Shown: one piece after another, positions 1 through 6,335 of the stretch
Numbering within the stretch: the stretch's first letter is position 1
How the letters are laid out: every line of letters starts with the position of its first letter
Translations under genes and position numbers: made by a program
Source: Alphaproteobacteria bacterium
GTDB taxonomy: Bacteria > Pseudomonadota > Alphaproteobacteria > Puniceispirillales > Puniceispirillaceae
Direction of reading: 5' to 3'
NCBI GenBank assembly: GCA_011524805.1
Contig: WTJO01000146.1
Span: 1-9,442 of the forward strand
DNA: 9,442 bases
The notes under the pieces: model-generated
The model's input: only the letters and a program-made list of their open reading frames with translations
What the model was told of the DNA's origin: nothing
Database searches by the model: none

Positions 1-568
1 CCATAATATGGGTAAGGTGCGCGAAATTACCGATCTTCTTGAACCGCTTGGCATCAAAGTGGTTGGAGCAGGTGCGCTTGGTCTGGAAGAGCCTGAAGAG
101 ACGGGCACAAGCTATATTGAGAACGCCGAATTGAAGGCAAAGCTGGCGGCACAGAGCGCCGGTTTGCCTGCGCTGGCAGATGATTCAGGACTTTCTGTGC
201 GGGCATTGGGCGGCGCACCCGGTATCTATTCTGCGCGCTGGGCAGGGGCTGATAAGGATTTTGATGCGGCTATGAAGCGTGTTGCGGATGCTGTGCTGAT
301 GGCAGGTACATCAGACAGACATTGTGAATTTGTATGTGCGCTATCGCTGGCATGGCCAGATGGTCATTGTGAGAGCTTTGAAGGACGTGTAGGAGGCACG
401 GTAACATGGCCACAGCGCGGCGATAGGGGATTTGGCTATGATGCTATTTTCACCCCGCTTGGCCATGCGCTGACTTTTGCAGAAATGGAACCTGAAACAA
501 AGCACGCTATGAGCCATCGGGCGGATGCGTTTCAGCAATTACTTGCATCATGTCTGACACCAGCATAA
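1..568 (+). CDS. rdgB: RdgB/HAM1 non-canonical purine NTP pyrophosphatase (5' end outside window)
   Basis: Hydrolyses dITP, dXTP/XTP and related deaminated purine nucleotides to the monophosphate and pyrophosphate, keeping them out of DNA; a cytoplasmic enzyme. The frame is open to the window edge. The codons before the ATG at 8 read His-Asn, giving HN-M-GKVREI, the family's N-terminal substrate loop (T-x-N/HN-x-GK). That ATG is therefore internal, and about 8-10 residues lie off the left edge. Counting from this Met, EETGTSYIENA is at 30-40, ADDSGL (catalytic/metal Asp) at 57-62, GGAPGIYSARWAG at 68-80, GFGYDAIF at 141-148 and the C-terminal SHR at 169-171. The total is close to the usual ~197 residues. 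The gene ends in TAA and overlaps hemW by 19 bases, so the two are probably cotranscribed. Identity is secure; only the true start is unknown. Confidence 0.96.
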   Translation, partial: HNMGKVREITDLLEPLGIKVVGAGALGLEEPEETGTSYIENAELKAKLAAQSAGLPALADDSGLSVRALGGAPGIYSARWAGADKDFDAAMKRVADAVLMAGTSDRHCEFVCALSLAWPDGHCESFEGRVGGTVTWPQRGDRGFGYDAIFTPLGHALTFAEMEPETKHAMSHRADAFQQLLASCLTPA

Positions 569-1716
569 GTCTGTATGTGCATTGGCCATTTTGCCTGTCA
601 AAATGCCCCTATTGTGATTTTAACTCTCATCTGGCAGACCAGATAGAGATAGCAGACTGGCAACAGGCGATGCTATCCGAGCTTTCCCATATGGCGCGGT
701 TTTATTCAGAAAAATCCGGGCTGGCACCAGCAGATATCTCACTTGATACGATTTTTTTCGGCGGTGGCACGCCCTCATTGATGCCGGCAGAATTAGTAGA
801 AGCTATCATTGACAAGGCCATAGGACTATTTTCAGCGACACCGCATATCGAAATTACCGCAGAGGCAAATCCAACCTCGGTAGAAACAGCAAAAATTGCA
901 GATTTTGCGGCCGCTGGCGTGAACAGGCTGTCTGTTGGGGTGCAATCACTTGATAAGGCCGGACTTAGCTTTCTGGGCAGGGAACATAGCCCAGATGATG
1001 CGCTATATGCGCTGGATATTGCCCAGTCACATCTCCGGCGTGTCTCATGTGACATGATTTACGGACTGCCAGACCAGACAGAAGCACAATGGCAATCGCA
1101 GTTGGAACAGCTATTGGCACGGCAATTAAGCCATGTGTCTGCCTATCAGCTTACCATTGAGGCTGGCACGGTCTTTCATAGCCGCACGCGCAAAGGCGAG
1201 GTGCTGGTCGCAGATGATGATCATGTGGCCAGCCTGTATCACCTTACCGAACAGATTTGTGCAGAGGCAGGGCTGTCAGCCTATGAAATTTCAAATTATG
1301 CTGCTGATGGCGCGGCCAGCCGTCATAATCTATGCTACTGGCGGTCTGGTAACTGGCTGGCAGTTGGCCCGGGCGGCCATGGCCAGTTCTGGGCACAGGA
1401 TGGCAGATACCATCTTGTCAATAGACGTAGCCCTTCTGGCTGGCTGTCAGATAGCCTGTCCCAATCTCATGGATGTGAGCAGATCTCTGTTCTGACAGCA
1501 CGCGAGATATTTGATAATTACTGGATGATGGGGCTGAGGATGACAGAACCGCGCCCATTATCACATCAGCATGTCAGCTCCAAATTCAGGCTTGATGAAG
1601 TGTGGCTGGATAATTTCTGTGAGGCTGGCTGGCTTGTAAAAGAAACAGACACACTCGCAACAACGCTGGAAGGCCGGATGCGGCTTGACTATATGCTTGG
1701 CAAACTGCTTGGCTAG
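550..1716 (+). CDS. hemW: HemW, radical SAM heme chaperone (formerly 'HemN-like oxidase')
   Basis: 388-residue member of the HemN/HemW radical-SAM family. Characterised HemW proteins bind heme and pass it to membrane cytochromes; they are not coproporphyrinogen dehydrogenases. The radical-SAM cluster motif is C15-x3-C19-x2-C22 followed by D23-F24, so the fourth Cys of true HemN (CxxxCxxCxC) is absent, as in HemW. Other family motifs are GGGTPS at 71-76 (SAM binding), NRLSVGVQS at 125-133, DMIYGLP at 168-174 and HNLCYW at 259-264, which matches the HNxxYW heme-binding motif of HemW. The C-terminal part (about 310-388) is the HemN C-terminal domain. The ATG at 550 lies inside the end of rdgB; no convincing Shine-Dalgarno precedes it, so translation is probably coupled to rdgB termination. 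The TAG stop is shared as CTAG with the convergent lpoA gene. The rdgB-hemW order is common in Alphaproteobacteria. Confidence 0.95.
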   Translation: MSDTSISLYVHWPFCLSKCPYCDFNSHLADQIEIADWQQAMLSELSHMARFYSEKSGLAPADISLDTIFFGGGTPSLMPAELVEAIIDKAIGLFSATPHIEITAEANPTSVETAKIADFAAAGVNRLSVGVQSLDKAGLSFLGREHSPDDALYALDIAQSHLRRVSCDMIYGLPDQTEAQWQSQLEQLLARQLSHVSAYQLTIEAGTVFHSRTRKGEVLVADDDHVASLYHLTEQICAEAGLSAYEISNYAADGAASRHNLCYWRSGNWLAVGPGGHGQFWAQDGRYHLVNRRSPSGWLSDSLSQSHGCEQISVLTAREIFDNYWMMGLRMTEPRPLSHQHVSSKFRLDEVWLDNFCEAGWLVKETDTLATTLEGRMRLDYMLGKLLG

Positions 1717-3230
1717 AGATCTGCCAGCCCGCCATCAGAAATGCGATATAATTGATAATCTCTGTTATTGCGGCCATCCGGCAGTAGGGTAAAGGCGCCT
1801 GAAAAGCCCGAAAACCCCTTATCCCTGAGCAGGCTGCGTGTCCAGTCTATCCCCGAAGCACCATTATTTTTAGCTGTTGTGATGGCTATAACGGCCATCA
1901 CATCAAAACCCAGACGCGATAGGCTGGAAGGATATTGTGCAAAATAGTCACGCCAGATCGCATCAAACCGCTCCTTTTCAGGCAATATGGCCTGGGTGAT
2001 GACAGCGCCCTGTAATGACGGTTCCGACATCAGCTCGGCCCGTCCCCATAAATCTGTTCCCAGAAAGGTAGCACGGCTAGGACCAAGGTCATAATAATCC
2101 AGTACAGGGGCAGTGCGCAGAATAAAGTCAGGATTACCGGCAAGCAGAACAGTATCATAAAGGGGTGGCGGCAATTCGGCGCTATCTTCTACTGGCGGCT
2201 GATAGCCGGTAAATTGCCTAATCGTTTCTTTCAGAGCCGTTTCATCAGCCAGCATGCCCTCACTTAAAATGGTAATCTGGGCGGCCGATAGGCCGAAATC
2301 ATTCAGCCTTGCCTGCGCATGAGACAGCAATGTCTGCCCAAAACTATCTTCTGAGGCAAGAATCGCAATCCGCAATTTATTCTGCTCAATCGTATGGGCA
2401 AGCAGATTATCTAGCTGTTGTTCAGGCAGATAGCCAAGCACCCATGCCCCTGTCTGGGCGGCGGCCATATTGTTGGACAGAGATAATACAGGGATATTAT
2501 AGGCCGCCATAACAGGCGCAATTTTTGTTAATGGATATGAGAATAGCGGGCCGATAGTAACATCGATTTCAGCCGCCAGCGCAGACGCTGCAATATCGTC
2601 AAGCATATCCAGATTGCCAGTATCAAAATACAGAATTTCGATATTTGCTGCGCCTGTCTGGAACAGGGCAAGCTCGGCACCATTTGCAATTGCCTGACCA
2701 AGCTGGCTATATTCACCTGAGAGCGGAACAAACATGCCTATTCTAATCTGGTCTGAGCGTTTATCTGGCAACAGGAAATCTGATTGCGGTTTTACCGGCG
2801 GCTTTGTTTTCTGCTTCAGCAGATCAAGCGCGGCATCAAGCGCCTTACTGGTCTGCTCATCATCCATCGTGGCGGGCGCATCAGATACCAGCGGCAATAA
2901 TAGCTGGTCTTGCTCGGTAAGCTGTTCTTCCTGAGACAATATCGCTCTACCGCTATCCTGTTCAATCTGGTCAATCAGATTGCCGACAATATCCTGCTGG
3001 CTATCTTGGGTCTGTGTGGCCGGCTTCACAGGCACGACAGTCTGTCTGGATGGTTTAGGTGCAATAGATACTGTACGGCTGGCACTGCTTGTCTGTGGCG
3101 GTGGCGGTGGCGGTGTCTGACAACCGGACAGCCAAAAAAGCGCGCCAGCACATACCAAAGCCACAAGGCGACAGGACAGGCCTTTTTGTGATGCGCTAGA
3201 TAACTCTGTATTGATATAGGGTGATGTCAC
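1713..3230 (-). CDS. lpoA: LpoA-like penicillin-binding protein activator, outer-membrane lipoprotein
   Basis: 505-residue lipoprotein. Residues 21-36 form the hydrophobic signal segment and end in lipobox L34-S35-G36-C37. Gln at +2 (no Asp) predicts outer-membrane sorting. A six-proline tract (40-45) and a polar Ser/Thr/Pro/Gln-rich region run to about residue 158. From I162 (IRIGMFVPLSGEYSQLG) to the C-terminus is a periplasmic-binding-protein type I fold, as in the C-terminal half of E. coli LpoA and in Leu/Ile/Val-binding proteins. E. coli LpoA stimulates the PBP1A transpeptidase. The present protein is shorter than E. coli LpoA (678 residues) and has no obvious equivalent of its N-terminal TPR-like domain. 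The start is GTG at 3228-3230, preceded by GAGG at a 6-base spacing. The gene is divergent from rsmI, as in E. coli, which supports the LpoA label over an amino-acid transport receptor. PBP1A activation here is inference. Confidence 0.82.
   Translation of the reverse strand: MTSPYINTELSSASQKGLSCRLVALVCAGALFWLSGCQTPPPPPPQTSSASRTVSIAPKPSRQTVVPVKPATQTQDSQQDIVGNLIDQIEQDSGRAILSQEEQLTEQDQLLLPLVSDAPATMDDEQTSKALDAALDLLKQKTKPPVKPQSDFLLPDKRSDQIRIGMFVPLSGEYSQLGQAIANGAELALFQTGAANIEILYFDTGNLDMLDDIAASALAAEIDVTIGPLFSYPLTKIAPVMAAYNIPVLSLSNNMAAAQTGAWVLGYLPEQQLDNLLAHTIEQNKLRIAILASEDSFGQTLLSHAQARLNDFGLSAAQITILSEGMLADETALKETIRQFTGYQPPVEDSAELPPPLYDTVLLAGNPDFILRTAPVLDYYDLGPSRATFLGTDLWGRAELMSEPSLQGAVITQAILPEKERFDAIWRDYFAQYPSSLSRLGFDVMAVIAITTAKNNGASGIDWTRSLLRDKGFSGFSGAFTLLPDGRNNRDYQLYRISDGGLADL
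3095..3115. repeat. Short hexanucleotide repeat GTGGCG x3 inside lpoA
   Basis: Three tandem GTGGCG units followed by GTG. On the coding (minus) strand this reads alternating CCG and CCA and gives the six-proline tract at residues 40-45 of the LpoA-like lipoprotein, just after the lipidated cysteine. A gain or loss of one unit would add or remove two prolines in frame. Confidence 0.8.
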
Positions 3231-3364
3231 ACGCTGCCTCGATTAATTTTGTTAGCCTTTTGGCTGATAATATGCCGGATATTCATACCATCTCTCTGCG
3301 CATATTTACAAATTTGCTATTTATTCTGGCCAAACATTCTTCGCAAATTCTGTAAACACCATGT

Positions 3365-3370
3365 TATAAT
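3365..3370 (+). promoter_or_regulatory. Perfect -10 box placed for a leaderless rsmI transcript
   Basis: TATAAT at 3365-3370 ends 5 bases before the rsmI ATG (3376). A start point 6-7 bases downstream of a -10 box would fall at or within a base or so of that ATG. There is an in-frame TAG at 3370-3372, so rsmI cannot start earlier, and no usable Shine-Dalgarno is present (AGG ends only 2 bases from ATG). The -35 is poor: TTCGCA at 3340-3345 matches TTGACA at 4 of 6 with a long 19-base spacer. The motif is seen; promoter activity is inference. Confidence 0.5.
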
Positions 3371-3375
3371 AGGCC

Positions 3376-4209
3376 ATGCTTTTGCTTATCTCAACGCCTA
3401 TTGGAAATCTTGGTGATCTATCTCCGCGTGCCACAGAAATGCTGGGCAGAGCAGATATTATTGCCTGTGAAGATACCCGCCAGACACGCAAATTGCTGTC
3501 TTTGTCGTCTATCACACCATCTGGCAGGCTGGTGGCTTATCATGATCATAATGGTGAGCAGATGCGGCCTGAATTGCTGGCAGAAATGACAGCTGGCAGG
3601 CTGGTTGCGCTGGTAAGTGATGCAGGCACGCCGCTAATTTCGGATCCTGGCTATAAGCTGGTTGCCAGCTGCCATGAGCAGGGCATACAGGTATCTGCCG
3701 TGCCGGGTGCTTCTGCGGCCATAATGGCATTGACCATCTCCGGCCTGCCAAGTGACCAGTTTGCCTTTATGGGGTTCGTTCCGCAAAAGAAAAAGGCGGC
3801 CGAGCTTGCTATCAGTCAGGCGGCAGGCCTGCCAATGACCCAAATCTGGTTTGAAACAGCCAAACGGCTAGCGGGCAGTCTGGCCAGCTTTTCGCGGATT
3901 CAGGGCAACAGACAGGCCGCCATCACACGAGAGCTGACTAAGTTATATGAAGAGGTGGATACAGGCACGCTGTCCGGGCTGGCAGAAAAATATGCGCTAG
4001 CGCCGACACCGAAAGGTGAAATTGTGCTGGTAATTTCTGGCAGCAATAAAGCGGAAGCGGTGCTTGATGATAATGACATTATCCAGCTTTTGACTGAATA
4101 TCTTAATCATCATAGCCTTAGAGATGCGGTTCGGATGGTGCAGGATATTTCAGGGCGCAAACATAAAGATATCTACCAGCTTGCGCTGTCGTTAAAGGAT
4201 AATAGCTAG
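3376..4209 (+). CDS. rsmI: RsmI, 16S rRNA (cytidine-1402-2'-O)-methyltransferase
   Basis: 277-residue SAM-dependent tetrapyrrole-methylase-fold enzyme. It 2'-O-methylates C1402 of 16S rRNA in the decoding centre, together with RsmH, which adds the N4 methyl. Visible motifs in order: STPIGNLGDLSPRA (6-19), ACEDTRQTRKLL (30-41), LVSDAGTPLISDPG (79-92), VPGASA (109-114), GFVPQKKK (133-140), FETAKRL (159-165), TRELTKLYEEV (184-194) and TPKGEIVLVI (211-220). These are all characteristic of the family, and the length is close to E. coli RsmI (286). The start is fixed: TAG lies two codons upstream, and the family core begins within a few residues of Met1. It is the first gene of a plus-strand run (rsmI, yraN, dolP, gshB) and is divergent from lpoA, as in E. 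coli. It ends in TAG. Confidence 0.97.
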   Translation: MLLLISTPIGNLGDLSPRATEMLGRADIIACEDTRQTRKLLSLSSITPSGRLVAYHDHNGEQMRPELLAEMTAGRLVALVSDAGTPLISDPGYKLVASCHEQGIQVSAVPGASAAIMALTISGLPSDQFAFMGFVPQKKKAAELAISQAAGLPMTQIWFETAKRLAGSLASFSRIQGNRQAAITRELTKLYEEVDTGTLSGLAEKYALAPTPKGEIVLVISGSNKAEAVLDDNDIIQLLTEYLNHHSLRDAVRMVQDISGRKHKDIYQLALSLKDNS

Positions 4210-4271
4210 GCGAGAATTATCAGAACTGCGGCGATAGACATACAGAGGCTATTCTTGTGAGAGGATATGCT

Positions 4272-4655
4272 ATGGTGGAGCAGGACAGCTTAGAAAAACA
4301 GCAATTGTCAGTTCAGAAAAAACAGCTGGCAGAGCGGCGCGGACGGCAGGCAGAGCGGGTTGTGATGTGCGCCTATATGCTGGCAGGGTACTGGCCAGTA
4401 GCACGGCGGCTACGCACAAAGGCAGGCGAGCTTGATCTGGTGATGCGGCGCGGCAAAACACTCATTGGTATTGAGGTGAAATACAGGCGTGATTTCATGG
4501 CAGAAATAGCCTTGCCATCTGTGTGGCAGCAAATGCGGCTTAGAACAGCTTTGCAGAGTATCTGGGTCTATTATGAATCTATGGGGTTTCAGTCTGTCTA
4601 TCTTGATATTGTTGTTCTGGGCAGGTGGGGCAGATTTAGGCGCTACAGGCTGTAG
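4272..4655 (+). CDS. yraN: YraN/UPF0102 family protein, nuclease-like fold
   Basis: Small protein of the UPF0102 (YraN) family, 127 residues from this start. The core motif is present: RRLRTKAGELDLV with G52-E53-L54-D55, then IEVKYR with E68-V69-K70, the D/E-(x)-ExK arrangement of Holliday-junction-resolvase-like restriction-endonuclease folds. The biological role is not firmly established, and nuclease activity is inferred from the fold. The ATG at 4272 is chosen because AGAGGA (4260-4265) sits 6 bases before it. An in-frame GTG at 4257, with AGAGG 8 bases upstream, would add five residues and cannot be excluded. The N-terminal ~30 residues are charged and Gln-rich, the usual variable leader. 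It lies 62 bases after rsmI, the usual neighbour in proteobacteria, with no terminator between them, so cotranscription is likely. The stop is TAG. Confidence 0.9.
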   Translation: MVEQDSLEKQQLSVQKKQLAERRGRQAERVVMCAYMLAGYWPVARRLRTKAGELDLVMRRGKTLIGIEVKYRRDFMAEIALPSVWQQMRLRTALQSIWVYYESMGFQSVYLDIVVLGRWGRFRRYRL

Positions 4656-4690
4656 GCCTTAAAAATAGAAAATAGCGTGAATTAACCACA

Positions 4691-4718
4691 TTGGCATATT
4701 GAAGAAAAATCATATAAT
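4691..4718 (+). promoter_or_regulatory. Sigma70-type promoter for the dolP-like gene and gshB
   Basis: TTGGCA (4691-4696, 5 of 6 to consensus), a 16-base spacer, then TATAAT (4713-4718, perfect). The expected start near 4725 leaves a leader of about 33 bases before the ATG at 4758. This is the best promoter match in the window. It would let the lipoprotein and gshB be expressed independently of rsmI-yraN. Confidence 0.65.
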
Positions 4719-4757
4719 GCGTATTGTCGGATATAGCTAGTTAACCAGAGGGAATAG

Positions 4758-5354
4758 ATGATGATTCGTCACATGATTGCGCTTTTCATGCTTATAGGAG
4801 CATCTGGTCTGATGCTGTCTGGATGTGCACCGGCGGCAGTTGGTATCGGCTCTGCGGCAATCGCAGCAGGTACAACTGAAAAGGGACTGTCCACCTCGGT
4901 CGGGGATACTGTCATTTTCGCCAAGCTGAAAGATAAATTCATTAAATCCGACCAGTCTCTGGTTACCGGCATCAGCAGTTCAGTAAATAACGGTTCTGTT
5001 CTGCTTACCGGACGCGTTGAAACGCAGGAACAGAAATTTCTGGCCACCAAGCTGGCATGGGAAATCAAGGGCGTAAGCGAAGTTGTAAATGAAGTTGTGG
5101 TCTCGCAAAAACCAAGCCTCAAAGACAGGGCAAAAGATGTATCTGCCGGTGCCCAGCTGCGCGCCGCCCTGATAGCAGACAAAAATGTATCATCGCTAAA
5201 TTATTCCTTTGATGTGGTTGACGGGGTGATTTACCTGTCCGGTGTTGCAGAAGATGCCGCAGAACGTGACCGTGTCATTGCCCACGCACAAAAGGTGAAA
5301 TTTGCAAAAGATGTGGTGAATTATACAATCTTATCCACAGATAAGCGTGACTGA
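4758..5354 (+). CDS. dolP: Two-BON-domain outer-membrane lipoprotein, DolP/YraP-like
   Basis: 198-residue lipoprotein. It has a hydrophobic signal (about 6-20), lipobox L20-S21-G22-C23 and Ala-Pro after the cysteine (no Asp at +2, so outer membrane). A short Gly/Ala stretch follows, then two BON domains at about 49-115 and 129-195. Each has the typical pattern of a helix followed by a G-x-V-x-L-x-G strand (NGSVLLTGRV 78-87; DGVIYLSGVA 155-164). The architecture and length match E. coli DolP (191 residues), which binds anionic phospholipid, supports outer-membrane integrity and is needed for NlpD-dependent amidase activation. In E. coli dolP also sits in the rsmI/lpoA/yraN neighbourhood, which strengthens the call. 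AGAGGGA at 4747-4753 serves either the ATG at 4758 or the adjacent ATG at 4761. The TGA stop lies inside the GAGG preceding gshB, suggesting coupled translation. Transfer of the E. coli function across classes is inference. Confidence 0.85.
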   Translation: MMIRHMIALFMLIGASGLMLSGCAPAAVGIGSAAIAAGTTEKGLSTSVGDTVIFAKLKDKFIKSDQSLVTGISSSVNNGSVLLTGRVETQEQKFLATKLAWEIKGVSEVVNEVVVSQKPSLKDRAKDVSAGAQLRAALIADKNVSSLNYSFDVVDGVIYLSGVAEDAAERDRVIAHAQKVKFAKDVVNYTILSTDKRD

Positions 5355-5363
5355 GGCAGGGTG

Positions 5364-6335
5364 ATGGCACTCACTATCGGGGTTCAGATGGACCCTATCG
5401 CCAATATTGATATAGCAGGGGATACCACCTTTGCGCTGGCGCTAGAGGCACAGAATCGCGGCCATTCCCTATTTGTCTATGAAGTTGATAATATGAGCAG
5501 TGATGCCCATACAATATGGGCACATGGCAATCAGGTGCGCGTAAAAGACGACATTGGCAATCATGTCGAGATAGGCAGGCCAGAACGGCGAGATTTGGCA
5601 TCATGTGATGTGATTCTAATGCGTCAGGATCCGCCCTTTGACATGGCCTATATTACCGCTACCCATCTGCTGGAGCGTCTGCCTGCCTCTACCATGGTGA
5701 TAAATAATCCGGCCGAGGTCAGAAATGCACCAGAAAAAATCCTGGTTACCCTATTTCCCGATATCATGCCGCCTACGCTAATATCGCGTAATATGCAGGA
5801 TATCAAAGCCTTCAGGGACACCCATAAGGATATTATTATCAAACCACTTTATGGTAATGGCGGTGCGGCAGTGTTCAGATTACAGCCTGAAGATCAGAAT
5901 CTGTCTGCTTTACTTGAAGTGTTTTTTGCGCAATCAAGAGAGCCTGTTATTGCCCAACGCTATCTGCCCGAAATAATGAACGGCGATAAGCGGATAATTT
6001 TAATTGATGGTCAGGCCGTAGGGGCAATTAACCGGATGCCGCAACAGGGCGAGGCGCGTTCCAATCTGCATGTAGGCGGCACCGCACAGCCAACAGAACT
6101 TAGCCCTCAGGATCAGAAAATTTGTGATCAGATTGGCGATGAATTGCGAAGACGTGGTCTGCTATTTGTCGGCATTGATGTGATTGGCGATTATATCACA
6201 GAAATTAACGTTACCTCGCCAACAGGTATCAGGGAAATGAGCCGCTTTACCGGCAAGAATATCGCCGGTCTATTCTGGGACTGTGTTGAGGCCAAACATC
6301 CAGATCATGCTGGCAATACTATTCTGTCTGGCTAG
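5364..6335 (+). CDS. gshB: Glutathione synthetase
   Basis: ATP-grasp ligase joining gamma-glutamylcysteine and glycine to make glutathione; cytoplasmic. 323 residues, against 316 in E. coli GshB. Motifs in order: GVQMDPIANI (6-15), the family N-terminal signature; MRQDPPFDM (86-94); INNPAEVRNAPEK (113-125); KPLYGNGGAAVFR (160-172), the glycine-rich ATP-grasp loop; YLPEIMNGDKRI (200-211); NLHVGGTAQP (234-243); and EINVTSPTGIREM (280-292), which carries metal/substrate ligands. The start ATG at 5364 is preferred over the adjoining GTG at 5361, because GAGG at 5353-5356 is 7 bases from the ATG but only 4 from the GTG. It lies 9 bases after the dolP-like stop, so the two form an operon. The TAG stop interlocks with that of the convergent comM gene. 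gshB following rsmI-yraN is a familiar alphaproteobacterial order; the BON lipoprotein lies between them here. Confidence 0.96.
   Translation: MALTIGVQMDPIANIDIAGDTTFALALEAQNRGHSLFVYEVDNMSSDAHTIWAHGNQVRVKDDIGNHVEIGRPERRDLASCDVILMRQDPPFDMAYITATHLLERLPASTMVINNPAEVRNAPEKILVTLFPDIMPPTLISRNMQDIKAFRDTHKDIIIKPLYGNGGAAVFRLQPEDQNLSALLEVFFAQSREPVIAQRYLPEIMNGDKRIILIDGQAVGAINRMPQQGEARSNLHVGGTAQPTELSPQDQKICDQIGDELRRRGLLFVGIDVIGDYITEINVTSPTGIREMSRFTGKNIAGLFWDCVEAKHPDHAGNTILSG

Noticed and set aside
8..10. ATG at 8 as the real start of rdgB
   Set aside because: The preceding in-frame codons give His-Asn, part of the conserved HNxGK substrate loop, so the Met is internal and the gene continues off the left edge.
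341..538. Open frame on the minus strand inside rdgB, and similar antisense frames inside hemW, lpoA, the dolP-like gene, comM and hisF
   Set aside because: They lie wholly within well-supported genes, show no recognisable domain or ribosome-binding site, and have the composition of a reversed coding strand.
550..1716. Calling the radical-SAM gene HemN (oxygen-independent coproporphyrinogen dehydrogenase)
   Set aside because: The cluster motif is CxxxCxxCDF without the fourth Cys of HemN, and an HNxxYW motif is present, so HemW fits better.
3254..3269. AGCC-TTTT-GGCT inverted repeat in the lpoA-rsmI intergenic region
   Set aside because: The arms are only 4 bases plus a wobble extension, with no T-run on the lpoA strand; too short to claim a regulatory hairpin.
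4639..4660. Hairpin GGC-G-CTACA / TGTAG-GCC at the end of yraN as a terminator
   Set aside because: The stem has a bulge and is followed by only two T before an A-rich run, so it lacks the U-tract of an intrinsic terminator.
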